A stretch of DNA of 64,000 bases from Georgenia ruanii (GTDB lineage: Bacteria > Actinomycetota > Actinomycetes > Actinomycetales > Actinomycetaceae), in assembly GCF_009193175.1 (NCBI RefSeq), contig NZ_VUKE01000001.1, positions 435,089 through 499,088 of the forward strand, read 5' to 3'. The position numbers and the translations under genes are program-made. Each line of letters starts with the position of its first letter. The stretch's first letter is position 1. Positions 29,076-38,656 of this stretch are shown piece by piece. Below the pieces are notes generated by a model, which made no database searches, was not told where the DNA came from, and saw nothing but the letters and a program-made list of their open reading frames with translations.

Positions 29076-29354
29076 CTAGCGGGTTGCGGTCGGCAGCGCG
29101 TCGCCCCACGGCGCCAGGTAGAGCAGGGCGAGCGCGGCGAGCGCGAGCAGGACGACGTCGAACCGGCGCGAGCGGGCGGCCGGCACCGCGGTGACCGGGC
29201 CGAGCGCGCGCAGCACCGCGCAGGCGCCGAGGACCACCGCCAGCCCGGTCGCCGCCGCCCGGGCGCTGACCGCGACGGCGAGGCCGCACACCGCGGCGAC
29301 GGCCAGCAGCAGGACCACCATGACGGTGACGCGGACGGCTCTCGTGCTCGACAT
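29076..29354 (-). CDS. DUF3017-like small membrane protein (92 aa)
   Basis: Three membrane helices (about residues 9-30, 34-55 and 66-84) fill the protein, with a basic SRRFD loop between the second and third. Its size, topology and place near mdh match the DUF3017 family of actinobacteria, which has no known function. A TAGTCT box 9 nt before the ATG suggests a very short leader. It starts 26 bp from the divergent flavin reductase gene. Confidence 0.7.
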   Translation of the reverse strand: MSSTRAVRVTVMVVLLLAVAAVCGLAVAVSARAAATGLAVVLGACAVLRALGPVTAVPAARSRRFDVVLLALAALALLYLAPWGDALPTATR

Positions 29355-29379
29355 GATGGGGCGAGACTACCGTGGCAGC

Positions 29380-30699
29380 GTGCCCGCCTCCGCCGCCCCC
29401 TCCCCCGCCCCCCGCTCCGTCGTCGTCGTCGGGGCCGGCCTGGCGGGCCTGCGCAGCGTCGCCGAGCTGCGTGCGCAGGGCTTCGACGGCGAGGTGACTG
29501 TGGTGGGCGCCGAGCCGGTCCCGCCCTACGACCGTCCGCCGCTGTCGAAGGAGCTGTTCAGCCGGGTCGAGCCGGTCTGGCTGTCGGGCGAGGGCTACGG
29601 CGACCTGGCCGACCTCGCCGACCGCGTGCTGCGGGGCCGCCGCGCCACCGCCGTGCGGGCCGGCGACGACGGCGTCGTCCTCACCGTCGCGCCCGTCGAC
29701 GCCGCGGACGCCGGGGCGCTCACGCTGCGCGCCGACGTCGCCGTCCTCGCCACCGGGGCCCAGCCGGTGCGCCCGGCCGGGTGGGCCGGGGCGGCGGAGC
29801 TGCACACCGTTGCGGACGCGGCCGCCCTGCGCGGGCGGCTGACTCCCGGCACCCGGCTGGTCGTGGTGGGGGCCGGCTGGATCGGCGCCGAGCTCGCCGG
29901 TCAGGCCGCGGCGCGGGGCTGCGCCGTCACCGTCGTCGAGGCGGCCTCCACGCCGCTGTACCGCCAGCTGGGGGCCGACCTGGGCGCGCGCACCGCCCCC
30001 TGGTACGCCGCCGCGGGCGTCGAGCTGCGCTGCGGCGCCCCGGTGACCGCGGTCGAGCCGGGCGCCGTCACGCTGGCCGGTCCCGACGGCGCGCCGGGCG
30101 AGCGGCTCGCCGCCGACGTCGTCGTCACCGCGGTCGGGGTGCGCCCGGCGACCGGGTGGCTGGCCGGGGCCCTGCCGCTGACCGGTCGCGGCGCGCTGCG
30201 CGTCGACCCCGCCGGGCGCGTCGCCGGCGCCCCGGCGTCGCTGCGGGCCGTGGGCGACTGCGCGGACATGGAGGTCCCCGGGCTCGGGCTGGTCCCGGGC
30301 GGGCACTGGGACGCGGCGCTGACCCACCCCGCCGGGGTGGTCGCGGGCCTGCTCGGCCACGACGTGCCCGCGCCCGGCGCGCCCTACGTCTTCTCCACCC
30401 AGCTCGGCCACGACCTCGCGTTCGTCGGGGCGCCCACCGAGGCCGCGACGGTCCTGCTGCGCGGCGACCCGGACGGGGCGTGGTCGGCGCTGCTCGTCGA
30501 GCAGGGCCCGGCCGGCACCGGCCGGCTGACCGCCGGGTTCACCGTGGACCGGCCCCGCGACGTCGTCCCGCTGCGCAAGCTGCTCGCCGCCGGCGCGCGG
30601 CCGCTGCTCGACCTCGCCCGGGCCGCCGACGCCGCCGTCCCGCTGCGCAAGGCGGTCCTGGCCGCGGACCTGGCGGGCCCGGCGTCGGCGCCGGCCTAG
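29380..30699 (+). CDS. FAD-dependent NAD(P)H:ferredoxin/rubredoxin reductase-like oxidoreductase (439 aa)
   Basis: Two nucleotide-binding Rossmann folds are evident: VVVVGAGLAGLRS near the N-terminus for FAD and LVVVGAGWIGAELAGQAA near residue 165 for NAD(P)H. The ATG-type motif VLATGAQPVRP and the FAD-contact LRAVGDCAD are also present. The C-terminal reductase domain resembles ferredoxin reductases that feed P450s and dioxygenases; the partner is unknown. The GTG at 29380 was chosen because TACCGT lies exactly 6 nt upstream, fitting a leaderless start. ATGs at 29353 and 29356 are alternatives. Confidence 0.9.
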   Translation: MPASAAPSPAPRSVVVVGAGLAGLRSVAELRAQGFDGEVTVVGAEPVPPYDRPPLSKELFSRVEPVWLSGEGYGDLADLADRVLRGRRATAVRAGDDGVVLTVAPVDAADAGALTLRADVAVLATGAQPVRPAGWAGAAELHTVADAAALRGRLTPGTRLVVVGAGWIGAELAGQAAARGCAVTVVEAASTPLYRQLGADLGARTAPWYAAAGVELRCGAPVTAVEPGAVTLAGPDGAPGERLAADVVVTAVGVRPATGWLAGALPLTGRGALRVDPAGRVAGAPASLRAVGDCADMEVPGLGLVPGGHWDAALTHPAGVVAGLLGHDVPAPGAPYVFSTQLGHDLAFVGAPTEAATVLLRGDPDGAWSALLVEQGPAGTGRLTAGFTVDRPRDVVPLRKLLAAGARPLLDLARAADAAVPLRKAVLAADLAGPASAPA

Positions 30700-30749
30700 C
30701 CGCCCTGAAGCGTCGCCCTGTGTCGGTGCTTCCCCCTAGGCTCGCCGGC

Positions 30750-31319
30750 ATGGCCACCGTCGTGCTCTTCCACTCCGCCCTGGGCCTGCGGCCCGCCGTC
30801 CACGACTTCGCCGACGCGTTGCGCGCGGCCGGGCACGAGGTCCACACCCCCGACTACTACGACGGGGAGACCTTCGAGACCGTCGAGGAGGGCGTGGTCA
30901 AGCGCGACGCGCTCGGCGTCGAGGAGATGACCCGCCGCGCCGGCGCGGCCGTCGAGGGCCTGCCCGCGGACCTGGTCTACGCCGGCTTCTCCCTCGGGGC
31001 GGCGTGCGCTCAGGTGCTGGCCCAGACCCGGCCCGGCGCACGCGGGGTGGTGCTCATGCACGGCTGCCTGCCCCCGGCGGCGGTCGGGGCGCCGTGGCCC
31101 GCCGGCCTGCCGGTGGAGATCCACACGCACGAGGCCGACCCGTGGTGCGACGCGGCGGAGGCGCGCGAGGTGGCGGCCGAGACCGGCGGCGCCGCTCACC
31201 TCTACCCCGGCGAGACCCACCTGTTCGCCGACGCCGACCTGCCCGACCACGACCCGGAGGCGGCGGCGCTCATGCTCGCCCGGGTCACCGCGTTACTCGA
31301 CCGCGTCGGGCGGGCCTGA
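30750..31319 (+). CDS. Dienelactone-hydrolase-family protein (189 aa)
   Basis: A short alpha/beta hydrolase with GLRPAVHDFADALRAAGHEV at the front and the nucleophile elbow GFSLGAACAQ near residue 80. In this position the usual dienelactone hydrolase cysteine is replaced by Ser. A DPWCD acid region and GETHLFAD carrying the catalytic His follow. The reaction is unknown. The ATG follows TAGGCT by 7 nt (leaderless type). It lies 50 bp after the flavin reductase gene and may share its transcript. Confidence 0.85.
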   Translation: MATVVLFHSALGLRPAVHDFADALRAAGHEVHTPDYYDGETFETVEEGVVKRDALGVEEMTRRAGAAVEGLPADLVYAGFSLGAACAQVLAQTRPGARGVVLMHGCLPPAAVGAPWPAGLPVEIHTHEADPWCDAAEAREVAAETGGAAHLYPGETHLFADADLPDHDPEAAALMLARVTALLDRVGRA

Positions 31320-31363
31320 CCGCCAGGCCACGACGCCGGCGGCCTGTCCGGAGCCGGGCACGT

Positions 31364-31398
31364 CGCGGCCCCGGCAGGCCCAACCGGCCGGGGCCGCG
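31364..31398. terminator. Terminator between the DLH-family gene and purH
   Basis: CGCGGCCCCGGC (31364-31375) pairs with GCCGGGGCCGCG (31387-31398) around an 11-nt loop. It stands just beyond the purH stop and 45 nt after the convergent hydrolase stop, so it can serve both. Confidence 0.7.
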
Positions 31399-31406
31399 GC
31401 GACGGC

Positions 31407-33083
31407 TCAGTGCGCGAAGTGGCGCACGCCGGTGTGGTACATGGTGATCCCGGCCGCCTCGGCGGCCGCGATGACCTCCGCGTCGCGGATCGACCCGCCG
31501 GGGTGCACGACGGCGCGCACGCCGGCGTCGATCAGCACCTGCAGGCCGTCGGCGAAGGGGAAGAAGGCGTCCGAGGCGGCGACGGCGCCGCGGGCCCGCT
31601 CGGGGGCCGCGGCCCGCGCGGCGGCGTCGGCGTTCTCCGCCCCGCCGGCCGCGTCGACGGCGGACTCCACCGGCGCGCCCAGCGTGTTGGCGCGCTCGAC
31701 CGCCAGGCGGCAGGAGTCCACCCGGTTGACCTGGCCCATGCCCACGCCCACGCTGGCGCCGTCGGCGGCGAGCAGGATGGCGTTGGAGCGCACCGCCCGC
31801 ACCGCCCGCCAGGCGAAGGCGAGGTCGGCGAGGGTCGCCTCGTCCGCCGCGGGCCCGGCCACCAGCGTCCACCCGTCGGGGGTGTCGCCCGCCGCGTCGA
31901 CGGCGTCGCGGTCCTGGGCGAGCACGCCGCCGCTGATCGGGCGCAGGTCCGTGCCCGCGCGCTCCCCGGGGTCGACGACGAGCAGGCGCACGTTCTTCTT
32001 GCGCTCGAGGATCTCGCGCGCCGCGGGCTCGAACGCCGGCGCCGCGACGACCTCGGTGAACACCGGGGCGAGCTGTTCGGCCATGGCGGCGGTGACCGGC
32101 CGGTTGGCGGCGACCACGCCGCCGTAGGCGGAGACCGGGTCGCAGGCGTGCGCCTTGCGGTGCGCCTCGGCCACGTCCGCGCCGGTGGCGATCCCGCACG
32201 GGTTGGCGTGCTTGATGATGGCGACGGCGGGGCCGGCGTGGTCGTAGGCGGCGCGCACGGCGGCGTCGGCGTCGACGTAGTTGTTGTAGCTCATCGCCTT
32301 GCCGTGCAGCTGCTCGGCGTTGGCGATGCCGGTGCTCGCCCCCTCGGCCGTGTACAGCGCGGCGCGCTGGTGCGGGTTCTCCCCGTAGCGCAGGGTGGCG
32401 CGGCGCTGCCAGGCCCCGCCGGTGAAGGCCGGGAGCGCGTCCGCGCCGGCGTCGGCGTCGAAGACCCCACTCATCCAGGACGCGACGGCGACGTCGTAGG
32501 CCGCGGTGTGCTCGAAGGCGGCCACGGCCAGCTCGCGGCGCTGGGCGAGGGTGAACCCGCCGCCGGCCGCGGCGGCCGCGACGTCGTCGTAGCGGGCGGG
32601 GTCGACGACCACGGCGACCGACGGGTGGTTCTTCGCCGCCGCCCGGACCATGCTCGGCCCGCCGATGTCGATCTGCTCGACGCACTCGTCGACGCCGGCC
32701 CCGGAGGCCACCGTCTGCGTGAAGGGGTAGAGGTTGACGACGACGAGGTCGAACGGGGCGACGCCGAGCTCGACGAGCTCGCTGCGGTGGGTCTCCTTGC
32801 GGCGGTCGGCCAGGATGCCGGCGTGCACGCGCGGGTGGAGGGTCTTCACGCGCCCGTCGAGGCACTCGGGAAAGCCCGTGATCTCCTCGACCGGGGTCAC
32901 CGGCACGCCGGCGGCGGCGATCCGGGCGGCGGTGGAGCCGGTGGAGACGAGCTGCACGCCGGCCGCGTGCAGGGCCTGGGCCAGCGGCTCCAGCCCGGTC
33001 TTGTCGTAGACGGAGAGCAGGGCCCGGCGCAGGGGGACGCGGTCCCCGACGGGCTCGACGGCGGGCTGGGACGTCTGGCTCAT
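31407..33083 (-). CDS. purH: Bifunctional AICAR transformylase / IMP cyclohydrolase (558 aa)
   Basis: PurH carries out the last two steps of IMP synthesis, using 10-formyl-THF to formylate AICAR (ZMP). The N-terminal MGS-like cyclohydrolase domain ([35 protein letters not shown]) and the C-terminal transformylase domain ([35 protein letters not shown]) are complete. CAGGAG lies 9 nt before the ATG. The leader contains a ZTP riboswitch, so the enzyme that consumes ZMP is itself controlled by ZMP/ZTP. Residues 446-466 are unusually Ala-rich. Confidence 0.97.
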   Translation of the reverse strand: MSQTSQPAVEPVGDRVPLRRALLSVYDKTGLEPLAQALHAAGVQLVSTGSTAARIAAAGVPVTPVEEITGFPECLDGRVKTLHPRVHAGILADRRKETHRSELVELGVAPFDLVVVNLYPFTQTVASGAGVDECVEQIDIGGPSMVRAAAKNHPSVAVVVDPARYDDVAAAAAGGGFTLAQRRELAVAAFEHTAAYDVAVASWMSGVFDADAGADALPAFTGGAWQRRATLRYGENPHQRAALYTAEGASTGIANAEQLHGKAMSYNNYVDADAAVRAAYDHAGPAVAIIKHANPCGIATGADVAEAHRKAHACDPVSAYGGVVAANRPVTAAMAEQLAPVFTEVVAAPAFEPAAREILERKKNVRLLVVDPGERAGTDLRPISGGVLAQDRDAVDAAGDTPDGWTLVAGPAADEATLADLAFAWRAVRAVRSNAILLAADGASVGVGMGQVNRVDSCRLAVERANTLGAPVESAVDAAGGAENADAAARAAAPERARGAVAASDAFFPFADGLQVLIDAGVRAVVHPGGSIRDAEVIAAAEAAGITMYHTGVRHFAH

Positions 33084-33116
33084 GAAGCACTCCTGGTTCG
33101 ATGCGGTCGTGGCGGC

Positions 33117-33132
33117 GGTGCCCGCGGGCACC
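33117..33132 (-). promoter_or_regulatory. Leader hairpin between ZTP aptamer and purH
   Basis: GGTGCCCGCGGGCACC is a 16-bp perfect palindrome about 8 nt downstream of the aptamer's 3' arm and 25 nt before the purH ribosome-binding site. It occupies the same place as the hairpin in the glyA leader and may belong to the expression platform, although no U-tract or clear alternative pairing is visible. Confidence 0.45.
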
Positions 33133-33137
33133 CGACC

Positions 33138-33223
33138 CAGGCACCCAGGCGTGCGGTGCTCTCTCAGGGGACTTCCGGCCGCTCCCCGGTGGTGGACGCC
33201 ACCTTCCTCGCCAGTTACGGCCG
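33138..33223 (-). ncRNA. ZTP (pfl motif) riboswitch controlling purH
   Basis: On the minus strand the purN-purH gap carries CCGTAACTGGCG, then a GGTGGCGTCCACC stem-loop and CGGGGAGCGG. After a linker of about 30 nt comes CACGCCTGGGT, the 3' pseudoknot arm (about 33142-33153). These are the conserved parts of the ZMP/ZTP-sensing aptamer, in the same order as before glyA. A TAAGAT -10 box at 33235-33230 would start the RNA right before the aptamer; its first three bases are the purN stop codon. Confidence 0.9.
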
Positions 33224-33232
33224 GGACCGATC

Positions 33233-33865
33233 TTACCGCGCGGGCCCGACCATGACCCGGCGGCCCTCGATGCGCCAGCCCTCCCGGGCGAGGCGGCCGA
33301 CCTGCTCGACGAGCTGGGCGCGCTCGGCGACCTTGATCCGCTCGGTGAGCGTCGCGACGTCGTCGTCGTCGAGGACGGGCACCGCGACCTGGGCGACGAT
33401 CGCGCCGGTGTCCACGCCGGCGTCGACGAAGAAGAGGGTGGCGCCGGCGAGCCTGACGCCGTACGCCAGGGCGTCGCGTGGGCCGTGGATGCCGGGGAAG
33501 GCGGGCAGCAGCGCGTTGTGGGTGTTGATGTAGCGCCCGCCGAACCGCTCGAGGAACCGCGGCCCGCAGAGCTTGAGGAAGCCGGCGGAGACGACGAGGT
33601 CGGGCTCGTGCGCGGCGACCTGGGCGGTCAGCGCGGCGTCCCACTCCTCGCGGCTGGCGTGGTCGCCGAGCCGTTCGACGAAGGTCGCCAGCCCCGCCGC
33701 CTTGGCGAGGTCCACCCCGCCGGTGCCCTCCCGGTCGGCGCCGACGGCGATCACCTGGGCGCCGTACCCCGGGTCCCGCGTCGCCTCGAGCAGCGCCGCG
33801 AGGTTCGACCCGCCCCCGGAGACGAGGACGACGAGCCGGGCCGGGCGGGGGGTGGGGACGCTCAC
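33233..33865 (-). CDS. purN: Phosphoribosylglycinamide formyltransferase (210 aa)
   Basis: PurN transfers a formyl group from 10-formyl-THF to GAR in purine synthesis. [13 protein letters not shown] at the N-terminus, the active-site [15 protein letters not shown] (Asn/His) and [13 protein letters not shown] with the catalytic Asp are present. The GTG at 33865 lies 7 nt after TACGCT, suggesting a leaderless transcript separate from the riboswitch promoter downstream. The stop codon lies inside the -10 box of that promoter. purH follows after 149 bp. Confidence 0.96.
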   Translation of the reverse strand: MSVPTPRPARLVVLVSGGGSNLAALLEATRDPGYGAQVIAVGADREGTGGVDLAKAAGLATFVERLGDHASREEWDAALTAQVAAHEPDLVVSAGFLKLCGPRFLERFGGRYINTHNALLPAFPGIHGPRDALAYGVRLAGATLFFVDAGVDTGAIVAQVAVPVLDDDDVATLTERIKVAERAQLVEQVGRLAREGWRIEGRRVMVGPAR

Positions 33866-33904
33866 GTGCGCGAGCGTAGCCGCGCGGTGCGCGATGATGC
33901 TCCC

Positions 33905-34372
33905 ATGCCCACGCCTCAGCCCCGGCCCGATCGCGCCCGGCCACCCGGAGCGCCGCCCGAGACCGCCGGGGAGAGCCGCACGGTCGCCCTGAGGTGGGTC
34001 CGGCGTTTCGGTCTGCTCCTGCTCGCCGGGCTGGCCGTCGGGGCGTTCACGCTGCCGTGGCCGTGGCCGCTGCTCTCCGGGGTGCTGTGCGTGACCGCGC
34101 TCGCCGTGGGCGTCGTCGCCCTCGTCAAGGTCCGCGGCGCGCGGATCCGCGGGGCGCTGACCGGGGTCGTGGCGCTGGGGCTGGTGGTCGCGGGGATGCT
34201 GGGCTTCGCCTCGCTGGGGCAGGCGCTGCTCTGGCGCGACTACGACGCGTACTCCTCCTGCCAGCGCTCGGCGCTGACCGGGCAGGCCCGTGACGCGTGC
34301 GGCGCCCAGCTCCAGCACTCCCTCAACGAACGGGTGCGGCAGATGGAGCAGCTGATGCGTCAGGCGTCCTGA
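33905..34372 (+). CDS. Hypothetical membrane protein (155 aa)
   Basis: After a Pro/Arg-rich cytoplasmic N-terminus (about 35 residues), two to three membrane helices span residues 37-95. Examples are [23 protein letters not shown] and a helix at [18 protein letters not shown]. An extracytoplasmic tail contains two cysteines ([19 protein letters not shown]) and a helical end. This plan recurs in small actinobacterial DUF4190-like proteins, but I recognise no family. It is divergent from purN and overlaps the DUF6350 gene by 13 bp at the 3' end. Confidence 0.7.
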   Translation: MPTPQPRPDRARPPGAPPETAGESRTVALRWVRRFGLLLLAGLAVGAFTLPWPWPLLSGVLCVTALAVGVVALVKVRGARIRGALTGVVALGLVVAGMLGFASLGQALLWRDYDAYSSCQRSALTGQARDACGAQLQHSLNERVRQMEQLMRQAS

Positions 34373-35877
34373 GAGGGCGGCCACTCCGACAGCCGGGGAC
34401 CGCCCCACCCGCCCGGCGCCGGGCGGGTGGGGGACGCGTCCGCGTCGTGCTCGCCCAGCCGCGGGAACCGAGGGGCTTGCGTCCGCGGCTCGGCGGACCG
34501 TCCACCCGCATCGGTCGGTGCGTGCGCCGCCGCCGGGCTCGCTGCCGGCTCGCGCTCCGCCGTGGCCGGGGCGGCGGCCGACCCGCGCGCCGTCGCCGGG
34601 GTCGCGGCCGATGTCGTGCCCGGTGTCGCTGCCGGACCGCCGGTCGCCGTCCGCTGCCGGCCGGCACGCCCCCGCGCGACCGCGGCCCGCAGCCCCGCGC
34701 GCGTGCGCGGGTGCGGCAGGAGCACGCCGACCAGCGCGCCGGCCCCCACCTCGACGAGGAGCAGGCCGGCCACCGCCGCGGGCGCCGGGCCGACCTCCGC
34801 CATCCGGCCGGGCCCGATGCCGCCGGACGCGGCGGCGCCGAGCACGAGCGCCCCGAGCGCGACGGCGCCGGCCACGGTGAGCGCGGCGCCGGCGGCACCC
34901 GCGAGGGACTCCTGGGGCCGGCGTCGGTGCAGCCAGATCCCCACGGCCAGGCCGACGAGGCCGGGCAGCAGCACCACCCAGGGCAGCGCCGGGGTGCCCG
35001 GGGAGGGCAGCGCGCCCAGCAGCGGCACCGCCGGCAGCGGCGCGGCGGTGACGTCGGTGGCGCTGAAGACGGTGCCCTGCCCGACGGCGAAGCCGGGCCC
35101 CGCCAGCCACGCGAGCGCCCACACCACCGCGGTGGGCACGTAGATCAGCTGGGCCAGGGTCATGACGACGGCGCTGACGACGTCGGGGGCGAAGGAGTGC
35201 TGGACGAGCAGCACGCGGTCCCAGCCGACGACGGCGGCGGCGACGGCGCCCGCCGTCGCGAGCGCGAGAAGCCCGCCGAGCGCCCAGCCGCCACCGGCCA
35301 GACCGGCGGTGACCGCTGCCGGCACCCGCCACCGGGTCAGGGCCGCGGGCGCGGGCGCGCCGGCGCGCCACAACGCGAGCGCCGTGCCCGCGGCGGCGAC
35401 GAGGACCGCCCCGCCCAGGGCGGCCAGCCGGGAGCCGGGGAGGGCCGCGAACGCGCCGAGGACGAGCGTGGCGAGGGCGAAGCCGGCCGGGACGAAGCCG
35501 CCCGCCCCCACCGTGGCCAGCCGCATGCGGCGCGTGGCGCCGTAGACGAGGGCCAGGCTGAGCAGGGTGACGCCGAGCGGGACGAGGGAGACCGCCGCCC
35601 CCGCCGCGTGCATGGATCCGCCGTGGCCGAGCAGCCACACCGAGGTGCCCAACCCCGCCGCGGCCTGCCAGGACGCCTCGCCCAGCGCCGGCGCCGCCGC
35701 GGTGGCGACGTACGTGGCGACGGCGGGCACCACCACGGTGAGCCAGCTGAGCATGGCCGCCTCGACCCCGGCGACGAGGCCGCGGAGCCAGCCCGCGGGC
35801 ATGCTGACGCGCGCACGCGTCGCGGAGGCGTCGATGACGTGCGGGGCGGTGGGGCCGGTGGTGGGCATCGTCCCCAT
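34360..35877 (-). CDS. DUF6350-family polytopic membrane protein (505 aa)
   Basis: About ten hydrophobic helices occupy residues 28-400. The last hundred residues are an Ala/Pro/Thr-rich, probably disordered cytoplasmic tail ending [18 protein letters not shown]. The family has no established function and lies next to purN-purH and sucCD in many actinobacteria, exactly as here. The first ATG is used; the ATG at 35868, 7 nt after GACGAT, could be the true start of a leaderless transcript. Confidence 0.85.
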   Translation of the reverse strand: MGTMPTTGPTAPHVIDASATRARVSMPAGWLRGLVAGVEAAMLSWLTVVVPAVATYVATAAAPALGEASWQAAAGLGTSVWLLGHGGSMHAAGAAVSLVPLGVTLLSLALVYGATRRMRLATVGAGGFVPAGFALATLVLGAFAALPGSRLAALGGAVLVAAAGTALALWRAGAPAPAALTRWRVPAAVTAGLAGGGWALGGLLALATAGAVAAAVVGWDRVLLVQHSFAPDVVSAVVMTLAQLIYVPTAVVWALAWLAGPGFAVGQGTVFSATDVTAAPLPAVPLLGALPSPGTPALPWVVLLPGLVGLAVGIWLHRRRPQESLAGAAGAALTVAGAVALGALVLGAAASGGIGPGRMAEVGPAPAAVAGLLLVEVGAGALVGVLLPHPRTRAGLRAAVARGRAGRQRTATGGPAATPGTTSAATPATARGSAAAPATAEREPAASPAAAHAPTDAGGRSAEPRTQAPRFPRLGEHDADASPTRPAPGGWGGPRLSEWPPSQDA

Positions 35878-35892
35878 CGTCCGGCCTGTGCG

Positions 35893-35960
35893 GGCCGTGG
35901 CCCGGCTGGTGCGACGGCGTGTCGCCGGCCGTGGCCCGGCTGGTGCGACGGCGTGTCGCC
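35893..35960. repeat. Exact 34-bp tandem duplication upstream of the DUF6350 gene
   Basis: GGCCGTGGCCCGGCTGGTGC and the following 14 bases (35893-35926) are repeated without change at 35927-35960. The duplication fills most of the 87-bp gap between the DUF1801 and DUF6350 genes and so lies in the latter's promoter region. Confidence 0.9.
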
Positions 35961-35964
35961 GCGG

Positions 35965-36372
35965 CTAGGCCTGGCCGCCGCGCGCCCAGGCCTGGGCGAC
36001 CAGCCGCTCGAGCACGGCCAGGTCGACGCCCCGCAACCGGCCCAGGTAGAGGCAGCCCACGCCGCGCCGGTGCGGGCCGAGCGCGGCAAGGAGGTCCTCG
36101 GCCTCCGGGTGCAGGAGCCCGTAGACCGACATCGACGTCTTGCGCGGCGAGAAGCCGACGACGAAGGTGTCGCCCTCGTGGCCGCTGGCGTAGCGGTAGT
36201 GGTACTCGCCGAACCCGATCATGCTCGTGCCCCACACGACCGGGTCCGTGCCGGTCACCCGGGTCATGAGGTCGAGCAGCACGCGGGCGTCCTCGCGCCG
36301 TCCGGCGGGCTCGGCGCGCTCGACGAGATCGGTGACCGAGGCGTCCGTCGGCCGGGTGAGGTTCTCTGCCAT
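35965..36372 (-). CDS. DUF1801-domain protein (135 aa)
   Basis: The family core is visible as RREDARVLLDLMTRVTGTDPV, WGTSMIGFGEYHYRYASG, then VGFSPRKTSMSVYGL and CLYLGRLRGVDLAVLERLV. These small cytoplasmic proteins (YdhG/YdeI-like) have no proven activity. The ATG follows CAGGAT by 7 nt. No operon link is visible; sucD lies downstream behind a strong terminator oriented for both. Confidence 0.85.
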   Translation of the reverse strand: MAENLTRPTDASVTDLVERAEPAGRREDARVLLDLMTRVTGTDPVVWGTSMIGFGEYHYRYASGHEGDTFVVGFSPRKTSMSVYGLLHPEAEDLLAALGPHRRGVGCLYLGRLRGVDLAVLERLVAQAWARGGQA

Positions 36373-36454
36373 GGCGTCGATCCTGCCGTGCCCGGGCGCG
36401 GGGCGGGCGCGCCTCGCCGGGTCGCTCCGGCCGGTGTCGTCCGCAGAGACGCGA

Positions 36455-36495
36455 CAGGCCCTGGCGGGCAGGGACGTCCTGCCCGCCAGGGCCTG
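36455..36495 (-). terminator. Very strong terminator after sucD
   Basis: CAGGCCCTGGCGGGCAGG (36455-36472) pairs perfectly over 18 bp with CCTGCCCGCCAGGGCCTG (36478-36495) around a 5-nt loop, 22 nt beyond the sucD stop codon. No U-tract is present. Confidence 0.85.
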
Positions 36496-36517
36496 CCTGG
36501 CGCTCGGGTGCGGCGGC

Positions 36518-37450
36518 TCAGCGCGCGACGGCGGCGCCGAGGATCTCGCGGGCCAGCCGGGCGGTCTCGGAGGGGGTCTTGCCCACCTTGACGCCGGCGG
36601 CCTCGAGGGCGACCTTCTTCGCCTCCGCGGTGCCCGAGGAGCCGGACACGATGGCGCCGGCGTGGCCCATGGTCTTGCCCTCGGGGGCGGTGAAGCCGGC
36701 GACGTAGCCCACGACCGGCTTGGTGACGTTCGCCTTGATGAACTCCGCGGCGCGCTCCTCGGCGTCGCCGCCGATCTCGCCGATCATGACGATGAGGTCC
36801 GTCTCGGGGTCGTCCTGGAAGGCCTGCAGGGCGTCGATGTGCGTGGTGCCGATGATCGGGTCGCCGCCGATGCCGATGCAGGTGGAGAAGCCGATGTCGG
36901 ACAGCTCGTACATCATCTGGTAGGTCAGGGTGCCGGACTTCGACACCAGGCCGATGCGGCCCGGGCCGGTGATGTTCGCCGGGGTGATGCCCACGTTGGA
37001 CTGGCCGGGGGTGATGACGCCGGGGCAGTTCGGGCCGACCAGGCGCACGCCCTTGGACTGGGCGTAGGTGAAGAACTCGGCGGTGTCGGCCACCGGCACG
37101 CCCTCGGTGATGATGACGACGAGCGGGATGCCGGCGTCGACGGCCTCCACGACGGCGGCCTTGGTGCCGGCCGGCGGCACAAAGATGACCGAGACGTTGG
37201 CGCCGGTGGCCTCCTTGGCCTCCGCGACGGAGCCGAACACCGGCACCGAGACCTGTCCGGCCTGACGCGACTCGGCGCCGGGGCCCAGCGGCTGGACGTC
37301 GAACTCGACGGTGGTGCCAGCCTTCTTGGGGTTGGTGCCGCCGACGATCTGGGTGCCCGCGTTGAGCATGCGGCTGGTGTGGATCTGGCCCATCGCGCCC
37401 GTCATGCCCTGGACGATGACGCGGGAGTCGGAGTTGAGGAAGATCGACAT
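36518..37450 (-). CDS. sucD: Succinyl-CoA synthetase alpha subunit (310 aa)
   Basis: The CoA-binding alpha subunit carries the phosphohistidine that relays phosphate to ADP/GDP. The N-terminal CoA-binding fold ([20 protein letters not shown]), the [10 protein letters not shown] loop, [11 protein letters not shown] and the active-site [17 protein letters not shown] are complete. It follows sucC by 11 bp. The length is slightly above the usual 290 because of the loop around residues 55-75. Confidence 0.97.
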   Translation of the reverse strand: MSIFLNSDSRVIVQGMTGAMGQIHTSRMLNAGTQIVGGTNPKKAGTTVEFDVQPLGPGAESRQAGQVSVPVFGSVAEAKEATGANVSVIFVPPAGTKAAVVEAVDAGIPLVVIITEGVPVADTAEFFTYAQSKGVRLVGPNCPGVITPGQSNVGITPANITGPGRIGLVSKSGTLTYQMMYELSDIGFSTCIGIGGDPIIGTTHIDALQAFQDDPETDLIVMIGEIGGDAEERAAEFIKANVTKPVVGYVAGFTAPEGKTMGHAGAIVSGSSGTAEAKKVALEAAGVKVGKTPSETARLAREILGAAVAR

Positions 37451-37461
37451 TCTTGGGGTCC

Positions 37462-38628
37462 TTACTTCGCAGCCGCGAGCTCGGCGGCCTTGGCGGCCGC
37501 GCCGTCCATCGTGTCGGCCATGGTGACCAGGGGGTGGTTCGCCTCGCGGAGGATCCGGCGGCCCTCCTCGACGTTGTTGCCGTCCAGGCGCACCACGAGC
37601 GGCTTGGTGCCCTTGCCGCCGAGGATCTCCAGCGCCTTGACGATGCCGTTGGCGACCTCGTCGCAGGCCGTGATGCCACCGAAGACGTTGACGAACACCG
37701 ACTTCACCTGCGGGTCGCCGAGGATGACGTCGAGCCCGTTCGCCATGATCTCGGCGTTGGCGCCGCCGCCGATGTCGAGGAAGTTCGCCGGCCGCACGCC
37801 GTGCTCCTCGCCGGCGTAGGCGACGACGTCGAGGGTGGACATGACCAGCCCCGCGCCGTTGCCGATGATGCCGACCTCGCCGTCGAGCTTGACGTAGTTG
37901 AGGCCCAGGTCCTTGGCCTTGGCCTCGAGCGGGTCGGCGGCCGCCTTGTCCTCGAGCTCGGCGCGCTCGGCGTGGCGGAAGTCCGCGTTGGCGTCGAGGG
38001 AGACCTTGGCGTCCAGGGCGACGATGGCCCCGCCCTCGGTGCGCACGAGCGGGTTGACCTCGACGAGCGTCGCGTCCTCGGCGTCGTAGACCGTCCAGAG
38101 CTTGGTGATCACCGCGGCGACCTCGTCGGCGACCTCCGGGGCGAAGCCGGCCTGGCCGACGATCTCGGCGGCCTTCGCCTCGTCGATGCCGGTGAGCGGG
38201 TCGACGGCCACCCGGGCGAGGGCCTCGGGCCGCTCGACGGCCAGCTGCTCGATCTCCATGCCGCCCTCGACCGACGCCATCGCGAGGTAGCTGCGGTTGG
38301 CCCGGTCGAGCAGGACGGAGAAGTAGTACTCCTCGGCGATCTGGGCGCCCTCGGCGATCATCACGCGGTGCACCGTGTGGCCCTTGATGTCCATGCCGAG
38401 GATCTCGGCGGCGCGCGCCTCGGTCTCCTCGGGATTGTGGGCGAGCTTGACCCCGCCCGCCTTGCCGCGTCCGCCGGTCTTCACCTGCGCCTTGACGACC
38501 ACCGTGCCGCCGCCGAGCTGCTCGGCCGCCGCCCTCGCCTCCGCCGGTGTCGTCGCGACGATCCCACGAAGCACGGGCACCCCGTGCTTCTCGAGCATGT
38601 CACGAGCCTGGTACTCGAAGAGGTCCAC
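37462..38628 (-). CDS. sucC: Succinyl-CoA synthetase beta subunit (388 aa)
   Basis: An ATP-grasp subunit that binds the nucleotide and joins SucD in the TCA cycle. [18 protein letters not shown] at the N-terminus, [25 protein letters not shown] and [19 protein letters not shown] are diagnostic. The GTG at 38628 gives exactly the common 388-residue length and has AAGGAC about 9 nt upstream; an ATG 24 nt further upstream is possible. A dyad in the leader resembles the one before icd. Confidence 0.96.
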   Translation of the reverse strand: MDLFEYQARDMLEKHGVPVLRGIVATTPAEARAAAEQLGGGTVVVKAQVKTGGRGKAGGVKLAHNPEETEARAAEILGMDIKGHTVHRVMIAEGAQIAEEYYFSVLLDRANRSYLAMASVEGGMEIEQLAVERPEALARVAVDPLTGIDEAKAAEIVGQAGFAPEVADEVAAVITKLWTVYDAEDATLVEVNPLVRTEGGAIVALDAKVSLDANADFRHAERAELEDKAAADPLEAKAKDLGLNYVKLDGEVGIIGNGAGLVMSTLDVVAYAGEEHGVRPANFLDIGGGANAEIMANGLDVILGDPQVKSVFVNVFGGITACDEVANGIVKALEILGGKGTKPLVVRLDGNNVEEGRRILREANHPLVTMADTMDGAAAKAAELAAAK

Positions 38629-38656
38629 CCCGCTGCGTCCTTCCGTTGACATCACA

